Assembly (NCBI RefSeq): GCF_028283785.1
Contig: NZ_JAPWKB010000014.1
Location: forward strand, 1 to 64,000
DNA: 64,000 nt
Reading direction: 5' to 3'
Source: Paraburkholderia sp.
Lineage (GTDB): Bacteria > Pseudomonadota > Gammaproteobacteria > Burkholderiales > Burkholderiaceae
The stretch's first letter is position 1, and each line of letters opens with the position of its first letter. The notes beneath the pieces were generated by a model that saw only the letters and a list, made by a program, of their open reading frames with translations, was not told the origin of the DNA and ran no database searches. Below are positions 53,514-64,000 of this stretch, piece by piece. A program made the translations under genes and the position numbers.

Positions 53514-53614
53514 TTTCTCCGGCGTGATCCTGCGACACACGTGGAACGGTTGATGCTTGAATCGGCGCTCACCGCGTTGTTTCCTTCTCCGTTCCACTTT
53601 TCAGGAGCGCGATC

Positions 53615-54049
53615 ATGTCTACAGAACTCCCCACGCAGTTCAGTCACGTCCGTCCGCCCGATACGGCTTACGAGGATCAGGGCTTGCGCGATTTCTTTCT
53701 CTACCGCGATCTCGGCATTGCGCAGGCCACCGGCGGCAAGGTGCTGGCGCAACTCGTGAAGGCGCATCATGCACCGGAGCAAGGCACCGGCTGGCACCGA
53801 CATGAAGCCGATTTCCATATCGTCATCATGTTGAAGGGCTGGGCGCGCTTCATGTATGGCGACAAGGAGACGCTGGTGGCCGAAGGCGATTGCGTGCATC
53901 AGGCGCCGGGCATCGTTCACTATCTGTTCGATTATTCGCCGGACATGGAGTACATCGAGATCGTCTCGCCCGCCGATTTCACGACGGTCGGCGCGGAAGC
54001 GCCATGTGAAGTACCGGCGATCACCGGCTGGAAAAGCGTCGCAGCGTAA
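53615..54049 (+). CDS. Cupin-domain protein
   Basis: A 144-residue single cupin. The first motif reads GTGWHRHEADFHIVIMLKGWARF with metal-ligand His and Glu, and the second GDCVHQAPGIVHYLFDY. It could be a small dioxygenase or isomerase; the substrate is unknown. GGAG precedes the ATG. It is convergent with the PHA depolymerase gene. Confidence 0.85.
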   Translation: MSTELPTQFSHVRPPDTAYEDQGLRDFFLYRDLGIAQATGGKVLAQLVKAHHAPEQGTGWHRHEADFHIVIMLKGWARFMYGDKETLVAEGDCVHQAPGIVHYLFDYSPDMEYIEIVSPADFTTVGAEAPCEVPAITGWKSVAA

Positions 54050-54106
54050 CGCGATGCGGTTTGACACGGTCAGCGTGACTGCTGCCGTGTCGACCGTTGG
54101 CCCGCG

Positions 54107-55531
54107 TCACGCGGGCGGCAACGCGGTCTCGTCGCCGTACGTCGCTTTTACCGTGCTGTTCGCCGGATTCGGTTTGCTGCTTTCGACCGCACCTTCTACC
54201 GCCGACACAGTCGGCGCGACCGTGGCGGCTGCATCGGTCGCGGGTGTCGCAACGACAGCCGCGCGAATCGTCCGCGCCTGCGCATTGACCACGACGGCGC
54301 GCGGTTCGTTGTCGTAAATCATCGCGCGCACGCGCGGATAGATTTGCCGCTGCCAGCGCGAGCCATTGAACACGCCATAGTGTCCGACGCCGGTTTGCAC
54401 ATGATGCGTCTTCAGATACGGGCGCAAGTGATCGCACAGATCCTGCGCGGCGAGCGTCTGTCCGACCGCGCAGATATCGTCCTTTTCGCCTTCCACCGTC
54501 AGCAACGCGGTTCGCCGGATCTTCGACGGCTCGACCAGACGGCCTTTCACCTCGAGTTCGTGCAACGGCAGCGAATGGCGCTGAAACACGGTATCGACGG
54601 TTTCCAGATAGAAGTCGGCGGTCAGGTCCATCGTCGCGAAATACTCTTCGTAGAACACGCGAATCGTGTCGGCCTTGGCGGGATCGCCTTTCGCGCGCTC
54701 GCGATACATCGTCTGGAACGAGTCCATATGACGATCCAGATTCATCGCCATAAACGCGGTGAGCTGCACGAAGCCAGGATACACGCGACGCTGCGCGCCC
54801 TGAAAACCGAACGGCACCGCGCTGATCAGGTTGTCCTCGAACCAGTCGAGCGGCTTGCTTTTGGCGAGTTCGTTGACGCGCGTCGGACTGATCCGCGTGT
54901 CGATCGGACCGGCCATCAGCGTCATGCTGGCAGGTTGCGCGGGATTGTCCTCGGCGGCCATCAGCGACACGGCGGCGAGCGCGGCGACAGTCGGCTGGCA
55001 CACGGCCAGCAGATGCGCGCCAGGACCGATCGCCTCGATGAAATCGATCACGTGCTGCACGTATTCGTCGAAGCCGAATCGTCCTTCGGCAAGCGGCACG
55101 TCGCGCGGGTTATGCCAGTCGGTGATGTAGACGTCGTGCTCGGGCAGCATCGTGCGCACGGTGCCGCGCAGCAGCGTCGCGAAGTGACCGGACATCGGCG
55201 CGAGCACCAGCACGCGCGGCTGCGCATGCGAGAGCGGCGCGTCCTTGCGAAAATGCAGCAGCGAGCAGAACGGCGTGCCCGCAGTCACTTCTTCGACGAT
55301 CGGCACCGGCGCGCCTTCGACAGTCACGCTGTCGATACCGAACGCCGGACGTTTGTGCGTCAGGCCGCCCAACACCAGCAGTTCGCAACCCGCGCGAATC
55401 GCGCGGCCATGCGGCGTTTCGGCGAACGGCGGCCATGCTTCGAGCGTGCCGTTGAGAACCGACGCGCTGTGCCGGATGGGCAGCATCAGGTCGGCGAGCG
55501 CCTGATAAGTTGAATATGCGAACAGGTTCAT
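54107..55531 (-). CDS. phaZ: Intracellular polyhydroxyalkanoate depolymerase
   Basis: A 474-residue enzyme that breaks down stored PHB granules. The nucleophile elbow is HLLAVCQPTVAALA with Cys178 in place of Ser, the hallmark of the PhaZa1 group. Later GEKDDICAVGQT and GVGHYGVFNGSRW carry the Asp and His. The start MNLFAYSTYQALADLMLPIR is the family start; longer upstream frames are spurious. The last 70 residues are an Ala/Val-rich extension of unknown use. Confidence 0.93.
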   Translation of the reverse strand: MNLFAYSTYQALADLMLPIRHSASVLNGTLEAWPPFAETPHGRAIRAGCELLVLGGLTHKRPAFGIDSVTVEGAPVPIVEEVTAGTPFCSLLHFRKDAPLSHAQPRVLVLAPMSGHFATLLRGTVRTMLPEHDVYITDWHNPRDVPLAEGRFGFDEYVQHVIDFIEAIGPGAHLLAVCQPTVAALAAVSLMAAEDNPAQPASMTLMAGPIDTRISPTRVNELAKSKPLDWFEDNLISAVPFGFQGAQRRVYPGFVQLTAFMAMNLDRHMDSFQTMYRERAKGDPAKADTIRVFYEEYFATMDLTADFYLETVDTVFQRHSLPLHELEVKGRLVEPSKIRRTALLTVEGEKDDICAVGQTLAAQDLCDHLRPYLKTHHVQTGVGHYGVFNGSRWQRQIYPRVRAMIYDNEPRAVVVNAQARTIRAAVVATPATDAAATVAPTVSAVEGAVESSKPNPANSTVKATYGDETALPPA

Positions 55532-55829
55532 AGCCTTCGCATGTGCCCAAAAGGAAGGAACCCGAATCAAGGCAAGTGTCGTGCCAGAGCGGGGTGCGCC
55601 TTGTTCCGCGAAGCGTGGCGGTTGGCACGTCATTTGCACCGGTCAATCCAGCGGACGTGTTTTGCCGCCAGTTGGTGCGCCGGTGCACGGCAGCGTGCAT
55701 ACGCGTTCGCCCCGGCGGGCGGACGGCGTCGCGATGCATCGATTCATCGTATTTGTCTGTGCAATGCGCGGCTCGCGCCGAATCTCGATGGCGCGCGATC
55801 ATGACCCGGATCACGAAGAGGAGACATGC

Positions 55830-56486
55830 ATGTCGAATACCACGCTCACGATCAGCAGCAAGAACTATTCGTCGTGGTCGTTGCGCGGCTGGCTGCTGAC
55901 GAAGTTCAGCGGCTTGCCGTTCGAAGAGATAGTCATGGGCGTCGACGATCCCGGTGCGCGCGCCGAACTGCTGCTGCTGTCGCCGTCGATTCTCGTGCCG
56001 TGTCTGTACGACGACGGCATCAAGATCTGGGACACGCTGGCGATCGCCGAATACCTGAACGAGATCCGACCGGAAGCGGGATTGTTGCCGTCCGAACGAA
56101 AAGCCCGCGCGCATTGCCGGTCGATCTGCGGTGAAATGCATTCGGGTTTCGGTTCGCTGCGCTCCGCGTTACCGATGAACCTCAAAGCGCATTTTCCGGG
56201 CTTCAAGGTCTGGGCGCGCGCGCAATCGGATATCGACCGGATCGTGACGATCTGGCGCGACTGTCTCGGGCAATACGGCGGTCCGTTTCTGTTCGGCGAG
56301 CAGCGGTGCGCCGCCGACGCGATGTACGCGCCGGTCGTCACGCGATTCGCGACCTACGACGTCAAGCTGGATCCGGAGATCGTCGATTACGGGCAACGCG
56401 TGTTTGCGCTGCCCGAAATGCAACAGTGGATGGCCGACGCCCAGCAGGAAGTCGAAGAAATCGACGAGCTGGACGTGGAGTTTTGA
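55830..56486 (+). CDS. Glutathione S-transferase family protein
   Basis: A 218-residue GST. The N-terminal thioredoxin-like domain (about 1-80: TISSKNYSSWSLRGWLL, with Ser residues in the GSH-activating position; LVPCLYDDG with cis-Pro; IWDTLAIAEYLNE) and the C-terminal helical domain are both complete. It conjugates or reduces an unknown electrophile. GAGGAGAC precedes the ATG. The 298 bases before it hold the phaZ promoter and no other gene. Confidence 0.88.
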   Translation: MSNTTLTISSKNYSSWSLRGWLLTKFSGLPFEEIVMGVDDPGARAELLLLSPSILVPCLYDDGIKIWDTLAIAEYLNEIRPEAGLLPSERKARAHCRSICGEMHSGFGSLRSALPMNLKAHFPGFKVWARAQSDIDRIVTIWRDCLGQYGGPFLFGEQRCAADAMYAPVVTRFATYDVKLDPEIVDYGQRVFALPEMQQWMADAQQEVEEIDELDVEF

Positions 56487-56509
56487 GCTGCGCGGCCTGA
56501 CGGCGCGCG

Positions 56510-58483
56510 TCAGTGGATCGACGAATCGAGCTTGAACACGCTGACCACCTGCGCGAGGCGTTCGGCGTGATCGCGCAATTCGGCGGCGGCCACTTCCGCG
56601 TCGCCGACGATGGTGGCGTTTTGCTGCGTCGCTTCGCCGATCTGCGTGACCGCCAGATTCACCTGCTCGATGCCGCCCGACTGTTCGCGCGACGCGACGC
56701 TGATTTCGCCCATGATCGACTGCACGCGGCTGACGTGCTGGACGATGCCTTGCATCTTCGCACTCGCTTCCTCGGCGATCCTGAAGCCGGTTTGCACGGT
56801 GGTGCTCGATTCCGCGATCAACGCTTCGATTTCCTTCACCGACGCCGCGCTGCGTTGCGCAAGCGCCCGCACTTCCGACGCGACCACCGCGAAACCCTTG
56901 CCATGTTCGCCCGCGCGCGCCGCTTCGACGGCGGCGTTCAGTGCGAGGATGTTGGTCTGGAACGCGATGCCTTCGATCACACTCGTGATGTCCGCGATCT
57001 TCTGCGATGAACGGCTGATTTCGCCCATCGTCGAGACCACGCGTTCGACAGCGTCGCCGCCTTCGCGCGCAGCGTCGGACGCACTCGTTACGAGCGTGTT
57101 GGCTTGCGCGGCGTGATCGGCGTTCTGCTGAACGGTGGACGTGATCTCTTCCATGCTCGCGGCGGTTTCTTCGAGACTGCTCGCTTGCGTGGCGATTCGC
57201 GATGCGATGTCGCCGCTGCTGGTGGCGATTTTCGCGGTGCCGTGCGTCATGTCCGTGGATGCGTGACGCACTTGCGTGACGATCCGCGCCAGGCCTTCGC
57301 CGATGCCGTCGATGGCCTGCATCAACCGGCCGATTTCATCGGTGCGAGCCGTGTCGCCGTTCGATACGCGCACGCTCAGATCGCCGGAAGCGAACCGTTC
57401 CGACGCCTTCGCGGCTTCGTCGAGCGGACGGCTGACGATGCGACGCACGGCGACCACGAACACCACTGCAAACGCCGCGACCAGCATGAAACCGATCACG
57501 AGGAAGTGATTGCGCGTCGCGGTGACTTCGGCGAGCACTTCGTCGCGCGGCGCGACGCCGCCGATCAGCCAGTGCCATTCCGGCACCGTGACGAACGACA
57601 CGAACTTGTCGCGCGCGGCTTTCTCGCCGAGCGTCGAATCCGCGGACACGAATTCGAGTTGACCTTCCTTCATGTCGAGCATCTTCCCGTACGGCGCGTT
57701 CGCGTCGTCGGCGGGTTGGCCTTCGGCGCCCGGATGCACCATCAGCTTGCCGCGATCGGCGCCGCCCGTCGCATTGACGACGAAGTAGTAGCCGGAATCG
57801 CCGATCTTCAGGTTGCGAATGCCGTCTTCGACCGACTTCATCTCCGCACCGACGTCGACACCGACGAACAGCGCGGCGATCACGCGCCCGCTCGCATCCG
57901 TCACCGGACGGTATTGCGTGATGTAACGCTTGCCGAACAGCGTCGCGAGACCGGTGAAGGTCTTGCCCGCGAGCACCGGCTCATACGCCGGACCTTTCCG
58001 ATCGAGCATCGTGCCGATCGCACGCGCGCCGTCCTGCTTTTTCAGCGAGGTCGTCACGCGCACGAAATCGTCGCCGCTCCGCGCGAACACCGTCGCGATC
58101 GCGCCGCTGCGTTCGAGAAATTGATCGGGAATCGAAAAGTCCATGTTCAGGACTTTGTCGCCGGCTTTCAGCGTCGGCGTGGCGACGCCGTCGATATCGA
58201 TTTTCTGGGTTTCGTCGAGCGTGTAGTTGGGCGGCAGGAAGCTCGCGAACATCGACGTGGAGCGGCTGACTTCCGCGGACAGCGCCTTGTCGAACAGGCC
58301 GATCATCGCCGCCAGCGAGCGGTCCTTTTCTGAGATCCGGGCCAGCGTCTGGTCCTGTACCTCGATCCCGGCGGCGCGCGTCAACGCCCACGTGAACGCG
58401 GCAAAGATCAGCGCGACCAGCGCGCAGGACAGCACGGCGAGCCGTACGCCGACGCTGGCGCGCCGCAGTGAAAGAAATTGCAT
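56510..58483 (-). CDS. Methyl-accepting chemotaxis protein with Cache sensor
   Basis: A 657-residue chemoreceptor. TM1 is near 12-35, and a large periplasmic Cache-type domain spans about 40-325 ([41 protein letters not shown]). TM2 is near 330-350, followed by HAMP and the signalling domain with [21 protein letters not shown]. Cache domains of this kind bind organic acids or amino acids. Its upstream region has the same GCCGTAAA box as the other chemoreceptor gene in this window. Confidence 0.93.
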   Translation of the reverse strand: MQFLSLRRASVGVRLAVLSCALVALIFAAFTWALTRAAGIEVQDQTLARISEKDRSLAAMIGLFDKALSAEVSRSTSMFASFLPPNYTLDETQKIDIDGVATPTLKAGDKVLNMDFSIPDQFLERSGAIATVFARSGDDFVRVTTSLKKQDGARAIGTMLDRKGPAYEPVLAGKTFTGLATLFGKRYITQYRPVTDASGRVIAALFVGVDVGAEMKSVEDGIRNLKIGDSGYYFVVNATGGADRGKLMVHPGAEGQPADDANAPYGKMLDMKEGQLEFVSADSTLGEKAARDKFVSFVTVPEWHWLIGGVAPRDEVLAEVTATRNHFLVIGFMLVAAFAVVFVVAVRRIVSRPLDEAAKASERFASGDLSVRVSNGDTARTDEIGRLMQAIDGIGEGLARIVTQVRHASTDMTHGTAKIATSSGDIASRIATQASSLEETAASMEEITSTVQQNADHAAQANTLVTSASDAAREGGDAVERVVSTMGEISRSSQKIADITSVIEGIAFQTNILALNAAVEAARAGEHGKGFAVVASEVRALAQRSAASVKEIEALIAESSTTVQTGFRIAEEASAKMQGIVQHVSRVQSIMGEISVASREQSGGIEQVNLAVTQIGEATQQNATIVGDAEVAAAELRDHAERLAQVVSVFKLDSSIH

Positions 58484-58552
58484 CGATGAATGTCTCGTCA
58501 GTTAGCGTAATCCGGAGGGCTTCATGGGTGCACGCACCACTTCAACGACCTG

Positions 58553-58580
58553 TTTACGGCTATCTGACAGAACTTCTTGA
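58553..58580 (-). promoter_or_regulatory. Sigma-28 type promoter of the Cache chemoreceptor
   Basis: On the minus strand TCAAG...GCCGTAAA, with 20 bases from the first T to the GCC (19 in the other chemoreceptor promoter). The -10 box is identical to that at 37524-37531; the -35 is weaker. Confidence 0.5.
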
Positions 58581-58642
58581 GCAATTTGAACGCTTAATCT
58601 AAGTATTTACCCTAAGCAATCGTCATACTAAAAGCGCGCGCT

Positions 58643-61243
<2,601 letters not shown>

Positions 61244-61286
61244 TTTGCAAACGGGTCGGGCGGCGCAAGGCTGCGTCAATGAATCC

Positions 61287-61317
61287 AGTATCGACGTTCC
61301 CATTGTGGGAAGGTCAA
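61287..61317 (-). promoter_or_regulatory. MerR/CueR-type promoter of copA
   Basis: TTGACC and GATACT are separated by 19 bases, the over-long spacer of MerR-family promoters. The spacer contains the dyad TTCCCA-CAA-TGGGAA. It sits 44 bases before the copA ATG on the minus strand. Confidence 0.75.
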
Positions 61318-61394
61318 GGAATCATCCTGGAAAACCCGTTTGCGTGCACGGGACGGCGCATCGAGGCCGTCCGCGTAGGTCGATGACGGCGTGT

Positions 61395-62036
61395 TTAGAG
61401 TGCGGGCGGCGCGTCGAGCATGGCCTGGCCGACGGCGGTCTGTTCGTCGGTGTCGCGTGCGAGCAGCGTGTTGGCGGCGCCGAGCCGGTCCGCCGATGCC
61501 TTGTTCTGGCCGAGCTTCCATTTGCCGACCATCCGCGTGACCTCGATCTCGATCCCGACGATCGCGCCGACCATCTGCTCGATGAAATCGGCTGGGGCGT
61601 CGCCCATTTTCCACGGTTGCGCTTCGCTCGCTTCCATCTTGCGTGTCAGACGCGCGACCAGACCGCGTACGAACTTTTCGTCGTCATGGACCACGATCCG
61701 GCCATGCGCATGCACGACCATATAGTTGTAAGTCGGTACCTGCCGATGCGTTTCCTGCTTGCCCGGATACCAGCTCGGTGAAATGTAAGCCGCCGGTCCC
61801 TGAAAGATCACCAGCGCGTCGGGCTGGTTCGCCGCTTCCTGCCAGACCGGATTCGCCCGCGCGACGTGCGCGCGCAGCGTGCCGTGTTCGCCTTGCGCGG
61901 CGTCGAATTCGAACGGCAGATGATTCGCGTCGAGACCGTTCGGACCCAGCGTCACGAGTGCGCCGAACGGCTCGTCCGCAATCAGGCGGTGCAGCACGTC
62001 GGGACGGTTTTCTGCGAAATGGGCGGGCATGTACAT
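61395..62036 (-). CDS. PaiB-family FMN-binding negative regulator
   Basis: A 213-residue FMN-binding split-barrel protein. MYMPAHFAENRPDVLHRLI is the characteristic start, followed by HLPFEFDAAQGEHGTLRAHVARANP and YISPSWYPGKQETHRQVPTYNY. PaiB of Bacillus represses sporulation and protease genes; in proteobacteria the role is unclear and may be enzymatic. ATG 62036 is chosen because GGAG lies seven bases upstream; Met codons at 62054 and 62030 also exist. Confidence 0.88.
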   Translation of the reverse strand: MYMPAHFAENRPDVLHRLIADEPFGALVTLGPNGLDANHLPFEFDAAQGEHGTLRAHVARANPVWQEAANQPDALVIFQGPAAYISPSWYPGKQETHRQVPTYNYMVVHAHGRIVVHDDEKFVRGLVARLTRKMEASEAQPWKMGDAPADFIEQMVGAIVGIEIEVTRMVGKWKLGQNKASADRLGAANTLLARDTDEQTAVGQAMLDAPPAL

Positions 62037-62463
62037 GTAACGCTCCGAAGACATAGGGACCGCCAGGCGGTGCAAGGGGGAAGGCGACGACGTCGCGCGG
62101 CACCGGATGAAAGGCCGTCGAAAGCGTGTTTCCGATCGATCGAGCCGTGTCGCAAGGTTCGGGAACGCGCTGTGCAACTGCAGCCGGCCGGCGCAGTATC
62201 GGGAGGCTGCGACGGTCGGTGCATCCTGCGATGGACGGCCGGATTTCGCCGGTTTGCGCAATCGTTCGCTTTGTCGCCGATTTTGTTTATAGAGGCAAGA
62301 GATTATTCCCGTATTGGCGCTTGCCTGCCCGCTTAGGATACGTTACAACGCGTTGTTGCCGGGAAGGGATCTCCGTGACGCTGACGGGCTTGGGAGGCCG
62401 TCAGCAAGGGGTTCTCCATCCGCCGACGCATTTCATGGACCGCACGTTCCGCTACCTGAAAGA
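62037..62463. other. Divergent spacer between paiB-like and DUF1254 genes
   Basis: No gene is supported. ACAACGCGTTGT at 62345-62356 is a perfect 12-bp palindrome about 108 bases before the DUF1254 start and may be an operator. Confidence 0.45.
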
Positions 62464-63894
62464 ATGATAAAAATTCGCCGAGAACTGTTTTCTATTCCTG
62501 CGGCCGCCAGGCCCGTCGCAGGCATTCTGAGTGCCGTCAGCCTTGCCGTGCTGGCAGGCTGTGCGGCCCCGCCGGTCGCCAAGCCGGTCCCGACCGGCTG
62601 GGTCGCCGATGAAGTCGCCGATTCCTACGTATTCGGTTATCCGCTGGTTCTGATGGACGTCGCGCGCACCAGCGCGGTCGGCGATGCGCCCGGCCAGGCG
62701 CCCGTCAATGCGTTGCGCGACGCGCAAGCGTTGCCGCCGGTCGGCACTGCACGTCCGCCGCGCGCCAGCGTCGATACGATCGATACGACCGGCTGGCTCG
62801 ACGTCGGCGCGGAACCCGTCATCGTCACGTTGCCGGATTCGCATGGCCGCTATATCGACGCCCGCGTGCTCGATATGTGGACCAACGTGGTCTGGTCGTC
62901 CACCAGCACGCAGACCGGCTCGCGCGTGACGGGCATCAAGTCGCAAACGATTGCCTTCGTCGGACCGGGCTGGAAAGGCAAGCTGCCGTCGGGCGTCAAG
63001 CGGGTGGACGTCGCGACCCGCAACCTGTGGTTCGTCGCCCGCATTCAAACCGCCGGCGGCCGGGACATGGCGGCCGTGCGCAAGCTGCAAGGCAAGATCA
63101 ACGTCGAACCGCTGAGCGATTTCATCGACAGCGGGACGTCGCCGGGAACGCCCGCCCGCAACGGCGTCGATACGCCGAGCGATGCCACGCCGGCCGCGCA
63201 GGTCGCCGCACTCGATGCGCGCGCGTTCTTCAACCGTCTCGCGAAGGCGCTCGAAGACAATCCGCCCACAACGGCCGACCAGCACGCAATGAAAATCCTC
63301 GCGGATATCGGCGTGACGCCCGGCGAAGCCGCGGCGCTGCCGGGCGGTGCCAGCGCGGCGATCGCGTCCGGACTCGCCGCGGGACACGAACGCGTCGCGA
63401 TGCCGCCGTCCAATCTGCTGACGGGCAACGGCTGGAGCTGGTTCGGCGACGGCGTCGGCAGCTATGGGCCGGATTACGCGTTGCGCGCATACGCGTCGTA
63501 TGCGGAACCCGGCATCGGCACGCGCGAGGACGAAGTGCGGGCGATCGTCACCCAGGACAGCGACGGTCATCCGCTGAACGGTTCGAACCGCTACACGATT
63601 CATTTCGAGCCGAACGGCCTGCCGCCGGTGCGTGGCTTCTGGTCGATCACCGCTTACACGAAAGAGGGCGCGCTCGGTGAAAGCGCACCGTCGCGGCTGT
63701 CGATCGGCGATCGTAGCGGCGCGCGTCGTAATCGCGATGGTTCGCTCGACATCACCATCGCGCCGACCCGTCCGCGTGCGGCGAACTGGCTGCCCGCGCC
63801 GCGTGGCGATATGCAGCTCGAATTGCGCATCTATGCGCCGAAGCCGCAAGCCACGGAAGGCACGTGGCAACCGCCGGCGGTGGTTCGCGAGTAA
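62464..63894 (+). CDS. DUF1254/DUF1214 lipoprotein
   Basis: A 476-residue protein with a lipoprotein signal ending in LAVLAGC (lipid Cys at about residue 33). DUF1254 follows (ADSYVFGYPLVLMDVARTS, near 50-180), and a C-terminal DUF1214 domain (GSNRYTIHFEPNGLPPVRGFWSITAY). This pair occurs in many proteobacterial envelope proteins of unknown function. It should be anchored in the periplasm. Start ATG 62464 directly precedes the signal peptide; longer frames are unlikely. Confidence 0.88.
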   Translation: MIKIRRELFSIPAAARPVAGILSAVSLAVLAGCAAPPVAKPVPTGWVADEVADSYVFGYPLVLMDVARTSAVGDAPGQAPVNALRDAQALPPVGTARPPRASVDTIDTTGWLDVGAEPVIVTLPDSHGRYIDARVLDMWTNVVWSSTSTQTGSRVTGIKSQTIAFVGPGWKGKLPSGVKRVDVATRNLWFVARIQTAGGRDMAAVRKLQGKINVEPLSDFIDSGTSPGTPARNGVDTPSDATPAAQVAALDARAFFNRLAKALEDNPPTTADQHAMKILADIGVTPGEAAALPGGASAAIASGLAAGHERVAMPPSNLLTGNGWSWFGDGVGSYGPDYALRAYASYAEPGIGTREDEVRAIVTQDSDGHPLNGSNRYTIHFEPNGLPPVRGFWSITAYTKEGALGESAPSRLSIGDRSGARRNRDGSLDITIAPTRPRAANWLPAPRGDMQLELRIYAPKPQATEGTWQPPAVVRE

Positions 63895-63913
63895 GGTCAG
63901 GCGAGGCTTGAAC

Positions 63914-63951
63914 GCCCGGTCGGCGACGCGGCATCGCGTCGCCGACCGGGC
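63914..63951 (+). terminator. Long hairpin after the DUF1254 gene
   Basis: A perfect 17-bp stem, GCCCGGTCGGCGACGCG with its complement around a GCAT loop. There is no T run, so it may be a Rho-independent-like stabiliser. The remaining bases to 64000 show no gene. Confidence 0.6.
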
Positions 63952-64000
63952 CTGCCGGACACCGCCGTACTGCCGGCGTGCCGCGCCGTATCTTGCGGCG

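Overview
The window joins two unrelated DNAs. Bases 1 to about 3,450 are eukaryotic, almost certainly fungal. They hold two intron-dense genes on the minus strand: an aldehyde dehydrogenase (partial) and a GABA/amino-acid permease whose 5' end is cut off. From about 3,450 to the end the sequence is a GC-rich betaproteobacterium of the Burkholderiaceae, most like Paraburkholderia or Caballeronia. This rests on codon use, on the beta-ketoadipate, non-phosphorylative sugar and PHA genes, on DUF3563 and on Burkholderia-type intergenic hairpins. The change falls just outside an intact bacterial SDR gene and inside a broken fungal gene, so an assembly chimera or co-culture contamination at a contig end is the simplest reading.

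Bacterial layout. 3.4-8.1 kb: SDR, two small unknown genes, serine acetyltransferase, folE and a LysR regulator. 8.4-8.9 kb: a broken toxin-antitoxin pair. 9.2-13.3 kb: pcaI (with a +1 frameshift), pcaJ, pcaB, pcaD and pcaC, the lower protocatechuate branch of the beta-ketoadipate pathway. 13.6-18.5 kb: a Liv-type ABC importer with a fused LivH-LivM permease, on the same strand. 18.5-22.4 kb: a beta-alanine-type transaminase divergent from a MocR regulator, and a LysE exporter. 22.6-25.6 kb: a J-domain protein, then a repeat-rich stretch with an IS110-family (IS1111-group) element, an inverted pair of ~170-bp repeats and ~57-bp degenerate tandem repeats.

25.6-35.7 kb: an IclR regulator divergent from a nine-gene sugar operon. 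It encodes a three-part ABC importer, a two-piece UxaA-type dehydratase, an aldose dehydrogenase, a lactonase, an SDR and an FAH-family hydrolase. Together these would give a full oxidative (L-fucose-type) route to pyruvate and lactate. 35.9-36.8 kb: a lower-GC islet with an orphan nuclease-toxin-like gene and an antitoxin remnant.

36.9-43.9 kb: a thioesterase, a chemoreceptor with a sigma-28 promoter, an AGE-family epimerase, an MgtC-type protein and several small conserved proteins, two of which share an upstream palindrome. 44.2-49.4 kb: a Fur-boxed TonB receptor, then a Fur-family regulator with a PmrA/QseB-type two-component system behind a triple CTTAAG array. 49.4-64 kb: an ArsB-like permease, small secreted proteins, an acyl-CoA dehydrogenase/flavin reductase/cupin run, a PHA depolymerase, a GST, a second chemoreceptor, a CopA copper ATPase with a MerR-type promoter, a PaiB protein and a DUF1254 lipoprotein. 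I saw no rRNA, tRNA or CRISPR array.
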